Assembly: GCA_023423475.1 (NCBI GenBank)
Contig: JAFAFN010000115.1
Coordinates: forward strand, 1-6,780
Reading direction: 5' to 3'
DNA length: 6,780 nt
From: Actinomycetes bacterium
GTDB lineage: Bacteria > Actinomycetota > Acidimicrobiia > Acidimicrobiales > Microtrichaceae
Shown: positions 5,706 to 6,780 of the stretch, one piece after another
Position numbering within the stretch: the first letter of the stretch is position 1
Layout of the letters: the number at the start of each line of letters is the position of its first letter
The notes under the pieces: generated by a model
The model's input: the letters and a program-made list of their open reading frames with translations, nothing else
Database searches by the model: none
What the model was told of the DNA's origin: nothing
Translations under genes and position numbers: made by a program

Positions 5706-6488
5706 ATGGACGTCGCATCGCTGTTCTCGGTCAAGGGCAAGGTCGCACTCGTCACCGGCGGGAGCCGTGGCATCGGGCTGATGATCGCCGAGGGCCTCGT
5801 GCGCTCGGGTGTCAGGGTCTACATCTCGTCGCGCAAGGCAGAGGTGTGCGACGCCGTCGCCGAGCGTCTCGGTGAGCTCGGTGAGTGCATCTCGGTGCCG
5901 GCGGACCTCTCGAGCGCAGAGGGCGTCGACTCGCTCGTGGCGGCGATCGGTGAGCGGGAGTCCGAGCTGCACCTGCTCGTGAACAACGCGGGTGCGACCT
6001 GGGGTGCGCCGCTCGAGGACTTCCCCGACGACGCATGGGACAAGGTCCTGTCGACCAACGTGAAGGCGGTCTTCGGGTTGACCGCCGGCTTGTTGCCGCT
6101 GCTGCGCGCCGCGGCGAGCGAGGACGACCCGGCCAGGGTCATCAACATCGGCTCCGTCGACGGCATCCGGGTCCCCGACACCGACAACTACCCGTACGCG
6201 GCGTCGAAGGCCGCGGTGCACATGCTCACCCGTCAGCTCGCGCACAAGCTGACCCGCGACCACGTGAACGTGAACGCGATCGCACCTGGTCCCTTCCCAT
6301 CGAAGATGATGGCGTTCCTGCTCGACGCCGAGGGCGGCGAGCAGCTCGTCGCCTCGAGCGTGCCGATGGGACGGATCGGGCGCCCCGACGACGTCGTCGG
6401 CGCGGTGCTGTTCCTCTCGTCCCGAGCGGGCAGCTACCTGACCGGCGCGGTCATCCCGCTCGACGGCGGTGTCTCGACGAGGGGTTGA
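5706..6488 (+). CDS. Short-chain dehydrogenase/reductase, RhlG-like (3-oxoacyl-ACP reductase type)
   Basis: A 260-residue classical SDR, the usual length of the family. Visible elements are the TGGSRGIG nucleotide-binding loop (17-24), Ser42-Arg43 after the second strand (an Arg there favours NADPH), Asp67-Leu68, NNAG (93-96), and the catalytic set Asn118, Ser150, Tyr164 and Lys168 (YAASK). The PG motif is at 194-195 and a typical LTG...DGG end at 245-255. From memory, the stretches VINIGSVDGI (145-154), APGPFPSKM (193-201) and PADLSS (65-70) resemble Pseudomonas RhlG, an NADPH-dependent beta-ketoacyl reductase, and related glucose/3-oxoacyl reductases. The real substrate is unknown, and no rhamnolipid genes are nearby. 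The start at 5706 is preferred to the in-frame ATG at 5688 because of the AGGG site. Probably cotranscribed with the transporter upstream. Its last 55 bases overlap the end of a convergent gene. Confidence 0.9.
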   Translation: MDVASLFSVKGKVALVTGGSRGIGLMIAEGLVRSGVRVYISSRKAEVCDAVAERLGELGECISVPADLSSAEGVDSLVAAIGERESELHLLVNNAGATWGAPLEDFPDDAWDKVLSTNVKAVFGLTAGLLPLLRAAASEDDPARVINIGSVDGIRVPDTDNYPYAASKAAVHMLTRQLAHKLTRDHVNVNAIAPGPFPSKMMAFLLDAEGGEQLVASSVPMGRIGRPDDVVGAVLFLSSRAGSYLTGAVIPLDGGVSTRG

Positions 6489-6780
6489 CGTTCGCCGCCG
6501 TTCCGGCGCAGCGGGAGCACCTCGTCGAGCTGGGACCGGGCATCGGTCGGTTCCTCGGCGAGCGAGACCGCCAGCCGTCCGCCGCCTTCGGGCTGCAGGA
6601 GGGTCGCGGTGGTGACCGTGCCCGGCGAGGCGTCCTCGTCGGGATCGTGGCCGACGGCGAGTCGGGTCGCCAGGCAGCGGGCACCGTCGGTGCCGCCCGG
6701 TCCGTCCCACCCGGGGGTCGAGGTGTCGTAGGAGGACCGCAGGACGGGGCCGCCGTCGATGTCGAGGGCGAGCTCCGAGG
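6434..6780 (-). CDS. C-terminal part of a protein of unknown function (5' end beyond window)
   Basis: An open frame enters from the right edge and ends at TAG (6436-6434), giving 114 visible residues. By hand count about 90% of its codons end in G or C, against about 79% for the opposing plus-strand frame. Its composition is balanced (Asp, Glu, Leu, Ala, Thr, Val) and not the Arg/Pro-rich pattern of antisense frames here. Recognisable pieces are ELALDIDGG near the left end of the visible part, a WDGPGGTDGARC segment (about 24-35), and a TVTTATLL strand (about 54-61). I do not recognise the family. There is no membrane segment; it looks like the end of a soluble domain. It converges on the reductase gene with a 55-base tail-to-tail overlap. 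A plus-strand frame over 6488-6780 is also open but lacks a good start, so this call is likely and not certain. Confidence 0.65.
   Translation of the reverse strand, partial: SELALDIDGGPVLRSSYDTSTPGWDGPGGTDGARCLATRLAVGHDPDEDASPGTVTTATLLQPEGGGRLAVSLAEEPTDARSQLDEVLPLRRNGGERQPLVETPPSSGMTAPVR

Noticed and set aside
5070..6710. Minus-strand open frame of 546 codons opposite the transporter and reductase genes
   Set aside because: Arg/His/Asp-rich with no domain, antisense to two well-supported genes.
6488..6780. Plus-strand gene downstream of the reductase
   Set aside because: The frame is open, but its only early start would be a TTG overlapping the reductase stop with no usable Shine-Dalgarno spacing. 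Third-position GC is lower than in the minus-strand frame.

Overview
The window is very GC-rich and its codons end mostly in G or C, with GTG starts, a leaderless-type start signal and a long threonine tract. This fits an actinomycete. I lean towards the Acidimicrobiia (Ilumatobacter-like lineages), but that placement rests on sequence style and not on a marker gene. No tRNA, rRNA, insertion sequence, CRISPR array or phage gene is visible.

Left part (1-3221, minus strand): three minor pseudopilin genes read leftwards, each overlapping the next by four bases (ATGA). In transcription order they are a small PilV/GspI-like prepilin (3221-2715), a large PilW-like prepilin carrying three PKD domains and a fibronectin type III domain (2718-868), and a PilX/GspK-like pseudopilin ending in a long polythreonine tract that runs off the window (871-1). 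The likely product is the priming or tip complex of a type IV pilus or related secretion filament, with an adhesin-like module displayed on it. A candidate promoter lies just upstream, overlapping the stop codon of the next gene.

Middle (3278-5666): two divergent AI-2E/PerM-family membrane proteins share a 70-base intergenic region. That region contains overlapping divergent -10-like hexamers and a perfect 7-bp inverted repeat. The name AI-2E is historical; nothing here shows autoinducer transport.

Right part (5706-6780): a short-chain dehydrogenase/reductase resembling RhlG-type 3-oxoacyl-ACP reductases follows the second transporter at 39 bases and is probably cotranscribed with it. A convergent gene of unknown function enters from the right edge and its 3' end overlaps the reductase gene by 55 bases.

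The most distinctive element is the pseudopilin cassette: fused PKD/FN3 modules, a polythreonine tail, and a similar charged, Ala/Glu/Arg/Lys-rich insert in the heads of two of the three proteins. The remainder looks like ordinary chromosomal housekeeping or transport content.
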